DNA from: Phenylobacterium sp. | GTDB taxonomy: Bacteria; Pseudomonadota; Alphaproteobacteria; Caulobacterales; Caulobacteraceae | Length of the DNA: 64,000 bases | Direction of reading: 5' to 3' | NCBI RefSeq assembly: GCF_019636135.1 | Contig: NZ_JAHBYD010000018.1 | Coordinates: 1-64,000 of the forward strand | Part shown: positions 55,157-64,000 of the stretch, one piece after another | Numbering within the stretch: the first letter of the stretch is position 1 | How the letters are laid out: each line of letters starts with the position of its first letter | Made by a program: the position numbers and the translations under genes | Notes under the pieces: model-generated | The model's input: the letters and a program-made list of their open reading frames with translations, nothing else | What the model was told of the DNA's origin: nothing | The model's database searches: none

Positions 55157-56137
55157 ATGCGCGCCCTGGTCGTCGAAGAACTGCTGCCCGACTACGCCGG
55201 CGTCCATATCCGCGACGTGCCGGTCCCGCAGCCGGGGCCGGGCGAGGTGCGCATCCGGGTCCGCGCGGCGGCGGTGAACTTCCCCGACCTGATGCAGACG
55301 CGCGGCGAGCACCAGCACAAGCCGCCGGTCCCCTTCGTGGGCGGCATGGAGCTGGCCGGCGAGATCGACGCCCTGGGCGAGGGCGTGGCCGGCTTCGCCG
55401 TGGGCGACGCGGTGTGCAGCGGCGGGCGCGGGGGCTTTGCGGAATATGCGATCCTGCCGGCGGCGACGCTGCGCCGGAAGCCCGAGCGGCTGTCGTTCGC
55501 CGAGGCCGCGGGCTATCCGGTGGCGTACCTCACCGCCTACGTCGCCTTCAGCCGCTGCGGCATGGTCCAGCCCGGCGAGTGGGTGCTGGTCCACGGCGCG
55601 GCCGGCGGCGTGGGCCTGGCGGCCGTCGACTACGCCAAGGTGCTGGGCGCCCGGGTGATCGCCGCCTCGGCCTCGGACGAGAAGCTGGCAGTCATCGAGA
55701 AGGAATACGACGTCGACGCGACGGTGAACGTCACCCGCGGCTTCCGCGAGCGGGTGAAGGCGCTCACCGGCGGGCGCGGCGCGGACGTGATCTACGACCC
55801 CGTCGGCGGCGACGTCTTCGACGAGTCGATCCGCTGCATCGCCTTCGGCGGCCGCATCCTCTCGATCGGCTTCACCAGCGGCCGGCTGCCGGTGCTGCCG
55901 GTCAACATCGCGCTGATCAAGGGCTTCTCCGTCCACGGCGTGCGCGCCGGCGAATACGGCCGTCAGTTCCCCGCCAGGGGCCGCGAGAACAACGCGGCCA
56001 TCTGGAAGCTGGCCGAGGACGGCAGGGTGCGCCCGCGCGTGGACCGGGAGTATCCGCTCACCGGCTGGCGCGAGGCGTTCGAGACGCTGGCCCAGCGCAA
56101 GGTGGTCGGCAAGACCATCATCCGGCCCGACCTGTGA
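55157..56137 (+). CDS. NADPH:quinone oxidoreductase family protein
   Basis: A 326-residue medium-chain dehydrogenase/reductase without zinc-binding cysteines: GEVRIRVRAAAVNFPDLMQTRG, PFVGGMELAGEIDALGEGV, and the nucleotide motif HGAAGGVGLAAVDYAKVLGA. GRGADVIYDPVGGDVFDE and GRILSIGFTSG follow. This is the QOR/zeta-crystallin or acryloyl-CoA reductase-like type. It lies downstream of a TetR-family gene and convergent with the citrate synthase gene. Confidence 0.92.
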   Translation: MRALVVEELLPDYAGVHIRDVPVPQPGPGEVRIRVRAAAVNFPDLMQTRGEHQHKPPVPFVGGMELAGEIDALGEGVAGFAVGDAVCSGGRGGFAEYAILPAATLRRKPERLSFAEAAGYPVAYLTAYVAFSRCGMVQPGEWVLVHGAAGGVGLAAVDYAKVLGARVIAASASDEKLAVIEKEYDVDATVNVTRGFRERVKALTGGRGADVIYDPVGGDVFDESIRCIAFGGRILSIGFTSGRLPVLPVNIALIKGFSVHGVRAGEYGRQFPARGRENNAAIWKLAEDGRVRPRVDREYPLTGWREAFETLAQRKVVGKTIIRPDL

Positions 56138-56171
56138 CACGCCGTCTTCCGCCCATCCCCGCGGGGAGGCG

Positions 56172-57263
56172 TTACGCCGCCTTCTTCGGCATCGGCCCGA
56201 TGTAGAGGCTCGCCGGGCGGATCAGGCGGCCGCCGACCACCTGCTCGCGGGCGTGGGCCAGCCAACCCGCGACACGGCCCATGGCGAAGACGCAGGTGAA
56301 GGCGCCGGGCGGGAAGGCGAGCGCCTCGAGCAGCAGCGCGGTGTAGAACTCGACGTTGGTCTGCAAGGGGCGGTTCGGCTTGTGCTCGCGCAGGATGTCG
56401 AGGACGGCCGCCTCGACCACCTCGGCGAACTCCAGCCGGCCCTGGCGCGCGTCCAGCCAGCGCACGGCCTGCTTCAGCGCGTCGGCGCGCGGGTCGCGGA
56501 CCTTGTAGACGCGATGGCCGAAGCCCATCAGCCGGTCGCCGCGGCCCAGCGCCGCCTCGATCCAGGCGCGCGCGTTCGCCGGCTCGCCGATCTCGTCCAG
56601 CATGTCGATGATCGGCCCCGGCGCGCCGCCGTGCAGCGGGCCCTTCAGCGCGCTGATCCCGGCCAGCACCGCCGAGGTCAGCCCGGCCCGCGTCGAGGCC
56701 ACCACCCTTGCGGCGAAGGTCGAGGCGTTCAGGCCGTGGTCGCTGACCGTCACGAGGTAGGTGTCGAGCGCGTCGGCCTCGGCGTCGCTCGCCGGGGCGC
56801 CGCGCAGCATGCGCAGGACGTCGGCGGCGTGGCGCAGCGCGGGGTCCGGCGCGACCGGCGCCTCGCCGGCCTGGGCGCGGACCACGGCCGCGGTGAACAC
56901 CGCCGGCGCGGCCAGCAGCCGGAACGCCGCCTCGGCGTCGTCGCCGTCGGCGAGCCGGGCGGTCAGCGCGCGCATGGCCTCCACCGGCGTGCGGTCCAGC
57001 AGGCCGGTGTCCAGCGCCGCCACCTCGGCGAACACTTGCGTGCGGGCGCGGCCCAGGGCGGCGCGGATGTCGGTGGGCAGGTCGTCGTAGAAGCCGTCGA
57101 ACAGCAGGCCCACGGCCTCCTCGAACGTGGTGCGGCCGGCGAGCTCGTCCAGCGAGTGGCCGCGGATGATCAGGCGGCCCGCGGCGCCGTCCACCTCGCT
57201 CAGCACGGTGCGCGCGGCGATGACGGTCTCGAGGCCGTCGGAGCCGTCGGTCAGTTGGGTCAT
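56172..57263 (-). CDS. Citrate synthase family protein
   Basis: A 363-residue citrate synthase fold protein (citrate or 2-methylcitrate synthase). Catalytic His residues are expected in VTVSDHGLNASTF and LMGFGHRVYKVRDPR; GPLHGGAPG and the C-terminal NVEFYTALLLEAL are typical, with the late Asp position occupied by NVEFY. It lacks the N-terminal helix-turn-helix of its divergent partner. The ATG at 57263 has GGAGA upstream. The gene pair shares a palindromic intergenic region. Confidence 0.9.
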   Translation of the reverse strand: MTQLTDGSDGLETVIAARTVLSEVDGAAGRLIIRGHSLDELAGRTTFEEAVGLLFDGFYDDLPTDIRAALGRARTQVFAEVAALDTGLLDRTPVEAMRALTARLADGDDAEAAFRLLAAPAVFTAAVVRAQAGEAPVAPDPALRHAADVLRMLRGAPASDAEADALDTYLVTVSDHGLNASTFAARVVASTRAGLTSAVLAGISALKGPLHGGAPGPIIDMLDEIGEPANARAWIEAALGRGDRLMGFGHRVYKVRDPRADALKQAVRWLDARQGRLEFAEVVEAAVLDILREHKPNRPLQTNVEFYTALLLEALAFPPGAFTCVFAMGRVAGWLAHAREQVVGGRLIRPASLYIGPMPKKAA

Positions 57264-57322
57264 GGGAAGGTCTCCGTCTCTTGTGCGGAGACAAATTCGC
57301 CGGATGCCTTGTGAGATCAAGA

Positions 57323-57339
57323 TTGATCAATATGATCAA
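57323..57339. promoter_or_regulatory. Palindrome between two citrate synthase genes
   Basis: TTGATCAATATGATCAA is a perfect 7-base dyad with a 3-base centre, 7 bases before the start of the rightward gene. A further GATCAA half-site lies at 57315-57320. The run is strikingly AT-rich for this genome and is a good operator candidate, perhaps bound by the helix-turn-helix domain of the neighbouring protein. Confidence 0.6.
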
Positions 57340-57345
57340 TATAAG

Positions 57346-58517
57346 ATGCCCCACACCGACTGGATCGCCGCCGAGGAAGCCCGTGACCGCCTGGGGGTGC
57401 GTCCGCAGACGCTGTACGCCTATGTGAGCCGCGGCCGCGTCGGCGTGCGGCCCGACCCCGGCGATCCGCGCCGCAGCCTCTACCGGGCCGCCGACATCGC
57501 CGCGCTGGCCGAGCGGAAGTCGCGCAGCCGCAAGATCTCCGAGGTGGCGGAGGGCGCGATCAGTTGGGGCGAGCCGGTGCTCTCCTCCGAGATCACCACG
57601 GTGCAGGGCGGGCGGCTCTACTACCGCGGCCGCGACGCCATCCGGCTGGCCGAGGCCGAGACGCTGGAGGCGGTGGCGCGGCTGCTGCGCGGCGGCCACG
57701 GCGCGGCGCTCAAGCGCACCGACCGGCCGAAGCGACCGCCCCGGAGCCGCCGACATGCGCGCCCGCGCCTACGGCACTGGCGGCCCGCGCCGCCGCCGAC
57801 CCGCTGACCCGCGGCCGCGCCATCCCTGGCGCGGCGTGGAGGCCGCCACCCTACTGGACGATGCTGACCGACGCCGTGGCCGCCGACGTCGGCAGCGGGC
57901 CGATCCACAACCGCCTGGCGCTGGCCTGGGGCCAGGGGCCGGGCGGGCCGGGCGCGGACCTGATCCGCCGCATCCTGGTCCTCGTCGCCGACCATGAGCT
58001 GAACCCGTCCGCCTTCGCCGCCCGCGTGGCGGCGTCGACCGGCGCTTCGCTCGCCGCCGCGGCGCTGGCCGGGCTCTCGACGCTGTCAGGCCCGCGCCAC
58101 GGCGGGGCCACCGCCGCCGTCCGCCGCTTCGCCGCCGAGGCCGCCGAGCTCGGCCCGCGCGAGGCGATCCAGGCCCGCCTCGCCGACGACCGCGCGCTCC
58201 CGGGTTTCGGCCACAACCTCTATCCGGACGGCGACCCCCGCGCGGCCGCCCTGCTGGAACGCTTCGTCCCGCCCCCCGAGCTCGCCCGCCTCGCCGAACT
58301 GGTGGAGGCGATCACCGGCCACCCGCCCAACGTCGACTTCGCCCTCATGGCCGCCTGCGACGCCCTGAAGCTGCCCGACGACGCGCCCTTCGCCCTGTTC
58401 TCCGTCGCGAGATGCGCCGGCTGGATCGCCCACGCCATCGAACAGGGCCAGCAGGACCGCCTGATCCGCCCCCGGGCGCGCTACACCGGGCCGGAGCCGG
58501 AACCTCCCCTCCCTTGA
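57346..58517 (+). pseudogene. Helix-turn-helix/citrate-synthase fusion gene, frameshifted
   Basis: The first frame (57346 to about 57720) encodes a MerR-like N-terminal domain (AEEARDRLGVRPQTLYAYVSRG, then SLYRAADIAALAER). The start of a citrate synthase fold follows: SWGEPVLSSEITTVQGGRLY, YRGRDAIRLAEAETLEAVAR. Similarity then continues one frame back (TALAARAAADPLTRGRA, NRLALAWGQG, ADHELNPSAFAARVA, PRHGG, LPGFGHNLYPDGDPR, NVDFALMAACDAL) to the stop at 58517. A one-base deletion near 57720 explains it. It is either a recent pseudogene, a sequencing error or programmed slippage. Unbroken, it would be about 390 residues. Confidence 0.8.
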
Positions 58518-58866
58518 TGGGCAGGGTAATCGCATATGGATGCAGGCGGCCGAAAGGCCGTCAGTCGAACCGCAGAGATCGCGGAGATACGCGGAGGCTT
58601 TCCCCGTTTGTCATCCCGGTTTGGGCGCAGCCCAAGACCGGGACCCAACCCTCCGGTGCGTCGATGGTTGGGGGCCGGCCCCTGGCGAGCGGGGGCAGAT
58701 AACAACCTCAGAGCACCGGACGGTTGGGTCCCGGTCTTCGCCTGCGGCGAAACCGGGATGACAATCGTGGGAGAGCTTCTCTGCGTGTCTCCGCGATCTC
58801 TGCGGTTCAAGAATCGGGCGGACGAGCCGCCCACAAACCATATGCGATCGCCCTCTCCCGATGGGG
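58501..58866. repeat. Dispersed dyad repeat, family 1, copy E (with insertion)
   Basis: It has the orientation of copy A: CGCATATGGATGCAGGCGGC, then AACCGCAGAGATCGCGG (arm 58568-58596), and after an interruption CTCTGCGTGTCTCCGCG (arm 58779-58807) and TCGGGCGGACGAGCCGCC. The loop between the arms is filled by a family 2 repeat. The repeat overlaps the last bases of the frameshifted gene. Confidence 0.92.
58608..58764. repeat. Family 2 dyad repeat nested inside copy E
   Basis: Near-perfect 43-base arms at 58608-58650 and 58722-58764 start TTGTCATCCCGGTTTGGGCG. They contain GACCGGGACCCAACC and its complement. The 71-base loop includes GGGGGCCGGCCCC. Confidence 0.92.
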
Positions 58867-58879
58867 CGCAACCAGAGGC

Positions 58880-59761
58880 TCACGCCCGTAGCGCGTCGAC
58901 CAGTTCCCGCGCGTAGGGCCGCAGCTCGGCTTCGGCGCGCACGACGATGGTGAGCTTCCGCAGGGCCCAGTCGTCGGCGAGGTCGATCACGGCCAGCCTC
59001 ATGGTCCTGGCCGCCCGCCGCGCCGTGGTCTGCGGCACCACGCCGACGCCCACCCCCGCCTCGACCATCCGGCAGACGGCGTCGAAGCTGCGCAACTGCA
59101 CGCGCAGCTTCAGCGGCCGGCCCTCGCGCGCGGCCTTGGCGGTCAGGAACCGTTGCAGCGACGCCGAACGCTCCAGCCCCACGAAGTCGTAGTCCAGCAC
59201 CTCGGCGAAGGAGACGCGCGTCCGGCTCGCCAGCGGATGGCCGACGCCGGCCACGACGGCGAACCGGTCCTCGCGGAACGGATAGGTCTCCAGGGCGCCC
59301 ACCTCGACGGTGCCGGCGACGATGCCCACGTCGCCGACGCCCTCGGCGATCAGCCCCACGATCTCGTCCGACAGCCGCTCCTCCAGGTCGACGCTGACGT
59401 GGGGGCGCGCGGCCAGGAACGCGCCCAGCGCCTCGGGCAGGAATTCGGTGAGCGCGTTGGTGTTGGCCAGCAGCCGCACCTCGCCCGACAGCCCGCCGGC
59501 GAACGCCGAGAGGTCCTCGCGCATCCGCGCCGCCTGCTCCAGCATCGCGCGGGCGTGCTTCAGCAGCATGCGGCCCGCGGGCGTGGCCGTGACGCCCTGC
59601 CGCGAGCGCGTCAGCAGCGTCGCGCCCAGCGCGCCCTCCATGTTGCGGATCCGCGTCGAGGCCGCCGCCAGCGCCAGCGCGCTCTTCTCGGCGCCCGCCG
59701 TGATCGAGCCTTCGTCGACGACGTCGCAGAACAATCGCAGGTCGGTGAGGTCGAACCGCAT
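58880..59761 (-). CDS. LysR-family transcriptional regulator
   Basis: A 293-residue LysR regulator: an N-terminal winged helix (LRLFCDVVDEGSITAGAEKS, LLTRSRQGVTATPAG) and a substrate-binding domain (LSDEIVGLIAEGVGDVGIVA, GVGVGVVPQTTA). The ATG at 59761 begins the DNA-binding domain. It is divergent from sdhC, and several TTCGC/GCGAA dyads lie in the 243-base gap, so control of sdhCDAB or of itself is likely. The inducer is unknown. Confidence 0.93.
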   Translation of the reverse strand: MRFDLTDLRLFCDVVDEGSITAGAEKSALALAAASTRIRNMEGALGATLLTRSRQGVTATPAGRMLLKHARAMLEQAARMREDLSAFAGGLSGEVRLLANTNALTEFLPEALGAFLAARPHVSVDLEERLSDEIVGLIAEGVGDVGIVAGTVEVGALETYPFREDRFAVVAGVGHPLASRTRVSFAEVLDYDFVGLERSASLQRFLTAKAAREGRPLKLRVQLRSFDAVCRMVEAGVGVGVVPQTTARRAARTMRLAVIDLADDWALRKLTIVVRAEAELRPYARELVDALRA

Positions 59762-59860
59762 CCTTCGCCTTTCGCGAAGGAAACCTAGACCGATCGCGCA
59801 TTGCCTCCAAGGGCGGGGCGCGACAGACTTCGGCGTGTACGAACCTTGTGACTTCGGCAA

Positions 59861-59877
59861 TTGCGAAGCATTCGCAA
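59861..59877. promoter_or_regulatory. LysR-box-like palindrome in the LysR/sdhC gap
   Basis: TTGCGAAGCATTCGCAA has perfect 7-base arms and a 3-base centre. A second dyad, CCTTCGC(5)GCGAAGG, occurs at 59762-59780 beside the LysR start. Repeated TTCGC/GCGAA half-sites fit LysR-type regulator binding. Confidence 0.6.
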
Positions 59878-60004
59878 CTAGCGGCGCCGCAGGTTCCCGG
59901 GACGCGGTCGGGCGGGGCGTCACGCCCCCACCGTTCGTTGACACCCCTCGCCCGGCGCTTAAAACCGCAGGGCCGGGGGCATTAGGGGAGGCGGCGGCTT
60001 AGCC

Positions 60005-60415
60005 ATGACGAGCGTTCCACGCGGTCCATCGGACCGCCCGATGTCGCCGCACCTGCAGATATGGCGCTGGCACGTCACCATGCTGACCTCGATCCTGCAC
60101 CGGGTGACCGGCTGCGGGCTCTATCTCGGCGGCCTGATCCTGGCCGCGTGGGCGATCTCGCTGGCGGCGGGGCCCGAGGCCTACGCGACCTTCAAGAGCC
60201 TGCTGGGCTCGCCGCTGGGCAGGTTCGTGATGCTCGGGATGAGCGCCTCGGCGTTCTACCACCTGGCCAACGGCGTCCGGCACCTGGTGTGGGACTTCGG
60301 CCGCGGCCTCGGCAAGGAAAGCGCCAACGCCTCGGCCTACATGGTCTTCGGCTTCACCATCGCGGCCACCGCCGCGGCCTGGGCGATCGCCTACATGACG
60401 GGAGCCCTGGCATGA
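60005..60415 (+). CDS. sdhC: Succinate dehydrogenase cytochrome b556 subunit
   Basis: A 136-residue membrane anchor with three helices. The SdhC signature SPHLQIWRWHVTMLTSILHRVTG contains the quinone-site residues, and SASAFYHLANGVRHLVWD carries the axial heme ligand His. It is first gene of sdhCDAB. Its stop overlaps the sdhD start (ATGA). Confidence 0.97.
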   Translation: MTSVPRGPSDRPMSPHLQIWRWHVTMLTSILHRVTGCGLYLGGLILAAWAISLAAGPEAYATFKSLLGSPLGRFVMLGMSASAFYHLANGVRHLVWDFGRGLGKESANASAYMVFGFTIAATAAAWAIAYMTGALA

Positions 60416-60795
60416 GCTACCGCACCCCGCTCTCACAGGCCCGCGGCCTGGGCTCCGCCAAGCACGGCGTCGGCCACTGGCTCTCCGAGCGCGTCGCCGC
60501 CATCGCGCTGGTGCCGCTGGTGCTCTGGGGCGCCTACAGCGTCATCCTGCTGGCCCGCATGGACTACTACGAGGCCGCCTCGTGGATCGCCGAGCCGCTG
60601 AACGCCACCCTCATGATCCTGACGATCTTCGTCGCCACCACGCACATGATCTCGGGCGTCCGCGTGGTGATCGAGGACTACGTCTACAGCAACCTCAGCA
60701 AGGCCGCGGCCCTGCTGCTCAACCTGTTCATTGGCTGGCTGGCGGGCGCGCTCGCCATCTTCTCGATCCTCAAAGTCGCGCTGGGGGGCGCCTGA
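60412..60795 (+). CDS. sdhD: Succinate dehydrogenase membrane anchor subunit
   Basis: A 127-residue protein with three membrane helices; [18 protein letters not shown] and [16 protein letters not shown] (heme/quinone region) are typical of SdhD. It overlaps sdhC by four bases and precedes sdhA by four bases, so the subunits are translated in step. Confidence 0.96.
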   Translation: MSYRTPLSQARGLGSAKHGVGHWLSERVAAIALVPLVLWGAYSVILLARMDYYEAASWIAEPLNATLMILTIFVATTHMISGVRVVIEDYVYSNLSKAAALLLNLFIGWLAGALAIFSILKVALGGA

Positions 60796-60799
60796 TCCC

Positions 60800-62587
60800 A
60801 TGGCGGCCTACGAGTTCATCGACCACAAGTTCGACGTCGTGGTGGTCGGCGCCGGCGGCTCGGGCCTCCGCGCCGCGCTGGGCTGCGCCCAGGCCGGCCT
60901 GAAGACGGCCTGCGTCACCAAGGTCTTCCCGACCCGGTCGCACACGGTCGCGGCCCAGGGCGGCATCTCGGCCAGCCTCGGCAACATGGGCGAGGACGAC
61001 TGGCGCTGGCACATGTACGACACCGTCAAGGGGTCGGACTGGCTGGGCGACCAGGACGCCATCGAATACCTGTGCCGCAACGCCCCGGCCGCGGTGTACG
61101 AGCTGGAGCACTGGGGCGTCCCGTTCAGCCGCACGGCCGACGGCAAGATCTACCAGCGCGCCTTCGGCGGCATGACGAAGAACTACGGCGAGGCCCCGAT
61201 CCAGCGCACCTGCGCCGCGGCCGACCGCACCGGCCACGCCATGCTGCACACCATGTACGGGCAGTCCCTGGCGCACGAGACCGAGTTCTTCATCGAGTAC
61301 TTCGCCCTCGACCTGATCATGGACGACGGCGTGTGCCGTGGCGTCACGGCCTGGAAGCTGGACGACGGCACGCTGCACCGCTTCCAGGCGCAACTCGTGA
61401 TCCTGGCCACCGGCGGCTACGGCCGCGCCTACTTCTCGGCGACCAGCGCGCACACCTGCACCGGCGACGGCGGGGGCATGGCGCTGCGCGCCGGCCTGCC
61501 GCTGCAGGACATGGAGTTCGTGCAGTTCCACCCGACCGGCATCTACGGCTCGGGCTGCCTGATCACCGAGGGCGCCCGCGGCGAGGGCGGCTACCTCACC
61601 AACTCCGAGGGCGAGCGGTTCATGGAGCGCTATGCGCCCACCGTGAAGGACCTCGCGCCGCGCGACATGGTGAGCCGCGCCATGACCATGGAGATCCGCG
61701 AGGGCCGCGGCGTGGGCCCGAAGAAGGACCACATCTTCCTGCACCTGGACCACCTGGACCCGAAGATCCTGCACGAGCGCCTGCCGGGCATCTCGGAGAG
61801 CGCCAAGATCTTCGCCGGCGTCGACGTCACCAAGGAGCCGATCCCGGTGCTCCCGACCGTCCACTACAACATGGGCGGCATCCCCACGAACTTCTACTCG
61901 GAGGTCGTCACCAAGGCCGGCAAGGACCCGGACAAGGTGGTGCCCGGCCTGATGGCCGTGGGCGAGGCGGCCTGCGTGTCGGTCCACGGCGCCAACCGCC
62001 TGGGCTCGAACAGCCTGATCGACCTCGTGGTGTTCGGGCGGTCCGCCGCCCTGCGCGCCGCCGACACCGTGAAGGCCGGGGCGACCCAGCCCGAGCTGAA
62101 GCCCGCCATGACCGACGGCCACCTCGCGCGCCTCGACCGCTTCCGCAACGCCGGCGGCGGCGTCTCGACGGCGGCCCTGCGCCTCGAGATGCAGATGGCC
62201 ATGCAGGAGGACGCCGCCGTCTACCGCACGTCCGACGCCCTGGCGTCCGGCGTGAAGCGGATGGAAGCGGTCAACGCCAGGCGGCCCGACCTGAAGGTCA
62301 CCGACCGTTCGATGATCTGGAACTCGGACCTGATGGAGACCCTGGAGCTCGACAACCTGATCGGCCAGGCCGTCGTCACCGTGGTCGGCGCGCACAACCG
62401 CACCGAAAGCCGCGGCGCCCACGCGCACGAGGACTTCCCCGAGCGCAACGACAAGACGTGGATGAAGCACACGCTCGCCTGGTTCGACGACAAGACCGGC
62501 AAGGTGAAGATCGATTACCGCCCGGTCCACGACTACACGATGACCGACGAGATCGCGCCGTTCCCGCCCAAGGCGCGGGTCTACTAG
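60800..62587 (+). CDS. sdhA: Succinate dehydrogenase flavoprotein subunit
   Basis: The catalytic subunit, 595 residues. The FAD-binding motif [15 protein letters not shown] is near residue 14, the covalent flavin His48 lies in SHTVAAQGG, and the active-site region [13 protein letters not shown] is intact. [17 protein letters not shown] and a C-terminal [18 protein letters not shown] are also conserved. It oxidises succinate to fumarate and feeds electrons to SdhB. The ATG at 60800 is where conservation begins. Confidence 0.99.
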   Translation: MAAYEFIDHKFDVVVVGAGGSGLRAALGCAQAGLKTACVTKVFPTRSHTVAAQGGISASLGNMGEDDWRWHMYDTVKGSDWLGDQDAIEYLCRNAPAAVYELEHWGVPFSRTADGKIYQRAFGGMTKNYGEAPIQRTCAAADRTGHAMLHTMYGQSLAHETEFFIEYFALDLIMDDGVCRGVTAWKLDDGTLHRFQAQLVILATGGYGRAYFSATSAHTCTGDGGGMALRAGLPLQDMEFVQFHPTGIYGSGCLITEGARGEGGYLTNSEGERFMERYAPTVKDLAPRDMVSRAMTMEIREGRGVGPKKDHIFLHLDHLDPKILHERLPGISESAKIFAGVDVTKEPIPVLPTVHYNMGGIPTNFYSEVVTKAGKDPDKVVPGLMAVGEAACVSVHGANRLGSNSLIDLVVFGRSAALRAADTVKAGATQPELKPAMTDGHLARLDRFRNAGGGVSTAALRLEMQMAMQEDAAVYRTSDALASGVKRMEAVNARRPDLKVTDRSMIWNSDLMETLELDNLIGQAVVTVVGAHNRTESRGAHAHEDFPERNDKTWMKHTLAWFDDKTGKVKIDYRPVHDYTMTDEIAPFPPKARVY

Positions 62588-62602
62588 GAAGGGATAAGAC
62601 AG

Positions 62603-63388
62603 ATGGTCCAGCTCACCCTTCCCAAGAACTCGAAGATCAAGCCGACCGGGAAGCACTTCCCGGCCCCGGCGGGCGCCTCGAAGGTCAGGACGTTCAAGAT
62701 CTACCGCTACGATCCGGACTCGGGCGAGAATCCGCGCTGGGACACCTACGACGTCGACACCGCCCAGTGCGGGCCGATGGTCCTCGACATCCTGATCCAC
62801 ATCAAGAACACGGTCGATCCGACGCTGACCTTCCGGCGCTCGTGCCGCGAGGGCATCTGCGGCTCGTGCGCGATGAACATCGACGGGCGCAATGCGCTGG
62901 CCTGCATCCAGGGCCATGAGGAGTGCTCGGGCGCGAAGGTCTCGATCAGCCCGCTGCCGCACATGCCGGTGGTGAAGGACCTGGTCCCCGACCTGACCCT
63001 CTTCTACGCGCAGTACGCCTCGGTCGAACCCTGGCTGCACACCGAGACGCCCGAGCCGCAGAAGGAGTGGAAGCAGAGCCCGCAGGATCGCGAGAAGCTG
63101 GACGGCCTCTACGAGTGCATCCTCTGCGCCTGCTGCTCGACCTCGTGCCCCAGCTACTGGTGGAACCAGGAGAAGTACCTGGGCCCGGCGGCGCTGCTGC
63201 ACGCCTACCGCTGGATCATCGACAGCCGCGACGAGGCCACGGGCGAGCGCCTGGACGAGCTGGAAGACCCCTTCAAGCTCTACCGCTGCCACACCATCAT
63301 GAACTGCACCCAGGTCTGCCCCAAGGGCCTGAACCCGGCGAAGGCGATCGCCGAGATCAAGAAGATGCTGGTGGAACGGGTGGTTTGA
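62603..63388 (+). CDS. sdhB: Succinate dehydrogenase iron-sulfur subunit
   Basis: A 261-residue electron-transfer subunit. The [2Fe-2S] cysteines lie in [16 protein letters not shown], the [4Fe-4S] ones in [16 protein letters not shown] and the [3Fe-4S] ones in [17 protein letters not shown]. It is the last gene of sdhCDAB. Two intergenic dyads follow. Confidence 0.99.
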   Translation: MVQLTLPKNSKIKPTGKHFPAPAGASKVRTFKIYRYDPDSGENPRWDTYDVDTAQCGPMVLDILIHIKNTVDPTLTFRRSCREGICGSCAMNIDGRNALACIQGHEECSGAKVSISPLPHMPVVKDLVPDLTLFYAQYASVEPWLHTETPEPQKEWKQSPQDREKLDGLYECILCACCSTSCPSYWWNQEKYLGPAALLHAYRWIIDSRDEATGERLDELEDPFKLYRCHTIMNCTQVCPKGLNPAKAIAEIKKMLVERVV

Positions 63389-63427
63389 GGCGCTGAACCT
63401 CGGAAGGCCAGGTTCAATGATATAGAT

Positions 63428-63449
63428 CGTCATCCCGGCCGGGATGACG
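63428..63449. repeat. Minimal family 2 palindrome
   Basis: A perfect 22-base palindrome made of CGTCATCCCGG and its complement, 40 bases after sdhB. It may be the collapsed core of a family 2 repeat and could act as the operon terminator. Confidence 0.75.
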
Positions 63450-63531
63450 CGGTGTCTTGGGGCGACTCCATCGAGCGCCGCCCCCAGCCGGGCCAGCGGC
63501 AAGGCCGCGAAGTGGCGCGTTCCGATTCAAT

Positions 63532-63606
63532 GAACCGCGGAATACGCGGAATCTCGCGGAAGGGGTCCGGGCTGGCTTCCGCGTCATTCCGCGTATTCCG
63601 CGGTTC
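63532..63606. repeat. Dyad repeat with GAACCGCGGAATACGCGG arms
   Basis: The 31-base arms (63532-63562 and 63576-63606) are complementary at 29 positions, with a 13-base loop. The theme (CCGCGGAATACGCGGAA) resembles family 1 but is a distinct variant. Confidence 0.85.
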
Positions 63607-63640
63607 CGAACGACTGCGCCTCCGCGTGCGCGGAGGCCGA

Positions 63641-64000
63641 CTAGCGCCGGTCAGGGCGGAACAGCGCCTCGAGGCCCACGATCACCTGGTCGATCAGGTC
63701 GGACTGTCCGCGCGCGGTGTCGCCCAGGCTGGCCGCCCCATGCGAGGCGGCCCAGACGGCCAGCGTGATCTGGTCCAGCGGCGGGTTCACCCGCGCCTGC
63801 GCGGCGGCGACCTCGCCCACGATCCCGTGCAGCCCCGCCAGGGCCGCCGCCCGCGCCTCGGCGACCGGCGCGAGCGCGGCGACCTCGGGGTCGAACATCA
63901 GGGCGAACAGCGCGGGCTCGCGGCGCGCGAAGCGGAAATAGCCCGTCGCCCAGGCGCGCAGCCGCTGGCCCTGTCCCGACGCGTCGTCGGCCGCCTCCAG
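63641..64000 (-). CDS. TetR-family regulator, C-terminal part (cut by window edge)
   Basis: The frame is open to the window edge: 119 residues ending in FRPDRR. The pattern LRAWATGYFRFARREPALFALMFDPEV, followed by a helical region with QITLAVWAASHGAASL, matches the WHG-type ligand domain of TetR/AcrR regulators. The DNA-binding N-terminus lies beyond 64000. An internal ATG at 63898 is not the real start. Confidence 0.8.
   Translation of the reverse strand: MEAADDASGQGQRLRAWATGYFRFARREPALFALMFDPEVAALAPVAEARAAALAGLHGIVGEVAAAQARVNPPLDQITLAVWAASHGAASLGDTARGQSDLIDQVIVGLEALFRPDRR

Noticed and set aside
60770..63502. A 910-residue minus-strand frame opposite sdhA and sdhB
   Set aside because: It is an antisense shadow of highly conserved sdh genes.
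63457..63768. A 103-residue plus-strand frame after sdhB
   Set aside because: It covers a dyad repeat and lies antisense to the TetR-type gene end.

Overview
This is chromosomal DNA from a high-GC alphaproteobacterium, most likely Caulobacterales and plausibly Phenylobacterium-like. Four signs point that way: a lipoprotein of the Caulobacter CC0125/CC1285 type, two proteins ending in PEPxxWA-CTERM sorting signals, an HWE-type histidine kinase, and many alphaproteobacterial intergenic dyad repeats. Almost all sequence is coding. I saw no tRNA, rRNA, CRISPR array, prophage or complete insertion sequence. The genus is an inference from family content only.

Layout. 0-16 kb is mostly housekeeping: an ABC-2 exporter, ahcY with an upstream palindrome, pyridoxal kinase, acylphosphatase, a beta-lactamase-fold hydrolase, a 35-residue membrane peptide with its own terminator, rarD-asd, pyrF, a MarC protein, an SDR, kup, argG, and KTSC and MAPEG proteins. 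15.8-20.2 kb holds a Caulobacterales lipoprotein, a secreted caspase-Sel1 protein and an SH3-domain protein. 20.2-24.8 kb carries a divergent version of the enterobacterial yjfIJKLMC set: a glutathionylspermidine-synthase-like ATP-grasp, a PspA, DUF2170, DUF2491, DUF350 and DUF1190. The DUF2170 protein appears to carry an N-terminal ribbon-helix-helix-like extension that abuts a palindromic divergent promoter. This is the strongest candidate in the window for a little-characterised system.

25-38.5 kb contains a CoA-transferase, a hybrid kinase, a two-component pair, a PEP-CTERM protein, an M20 peptidase, an MFS transporter, a dipeptidase, a siroheme synthase with a degenerate second domain, a cytochrome c and the remnant of an iron-sulfur subunit gene. 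39-45.2 kb holds an acyltransferase, a small lipoprotein, and a TonB receptor/PepSY operon divergent from a membrane-tethered winged-helix regulator with direct repeats between them. 45-51.5 kb contains a PRC-barrel protein, a second PEP-CTERM protein and a probable metal-homeostasis neighbourhood: a DmeF-type efflux pump, a beta-barrel protein and a His-rich COG0523 GTPase.

51.5-64 kb contains an HWE kinase, an SDR, a TetR regulator, a quinone oxidoreductase, a divergent pair of citrate-synthase-family genes (the second is frameshifted), a LysR regulator divergent from sdhCDAB, and the end of a TetR-type gene cut by the window edge.

The intergenic spaces hold at least three families of long inverted repeats. 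They include one copy with a microhomology deletion and one copy nested inside another.
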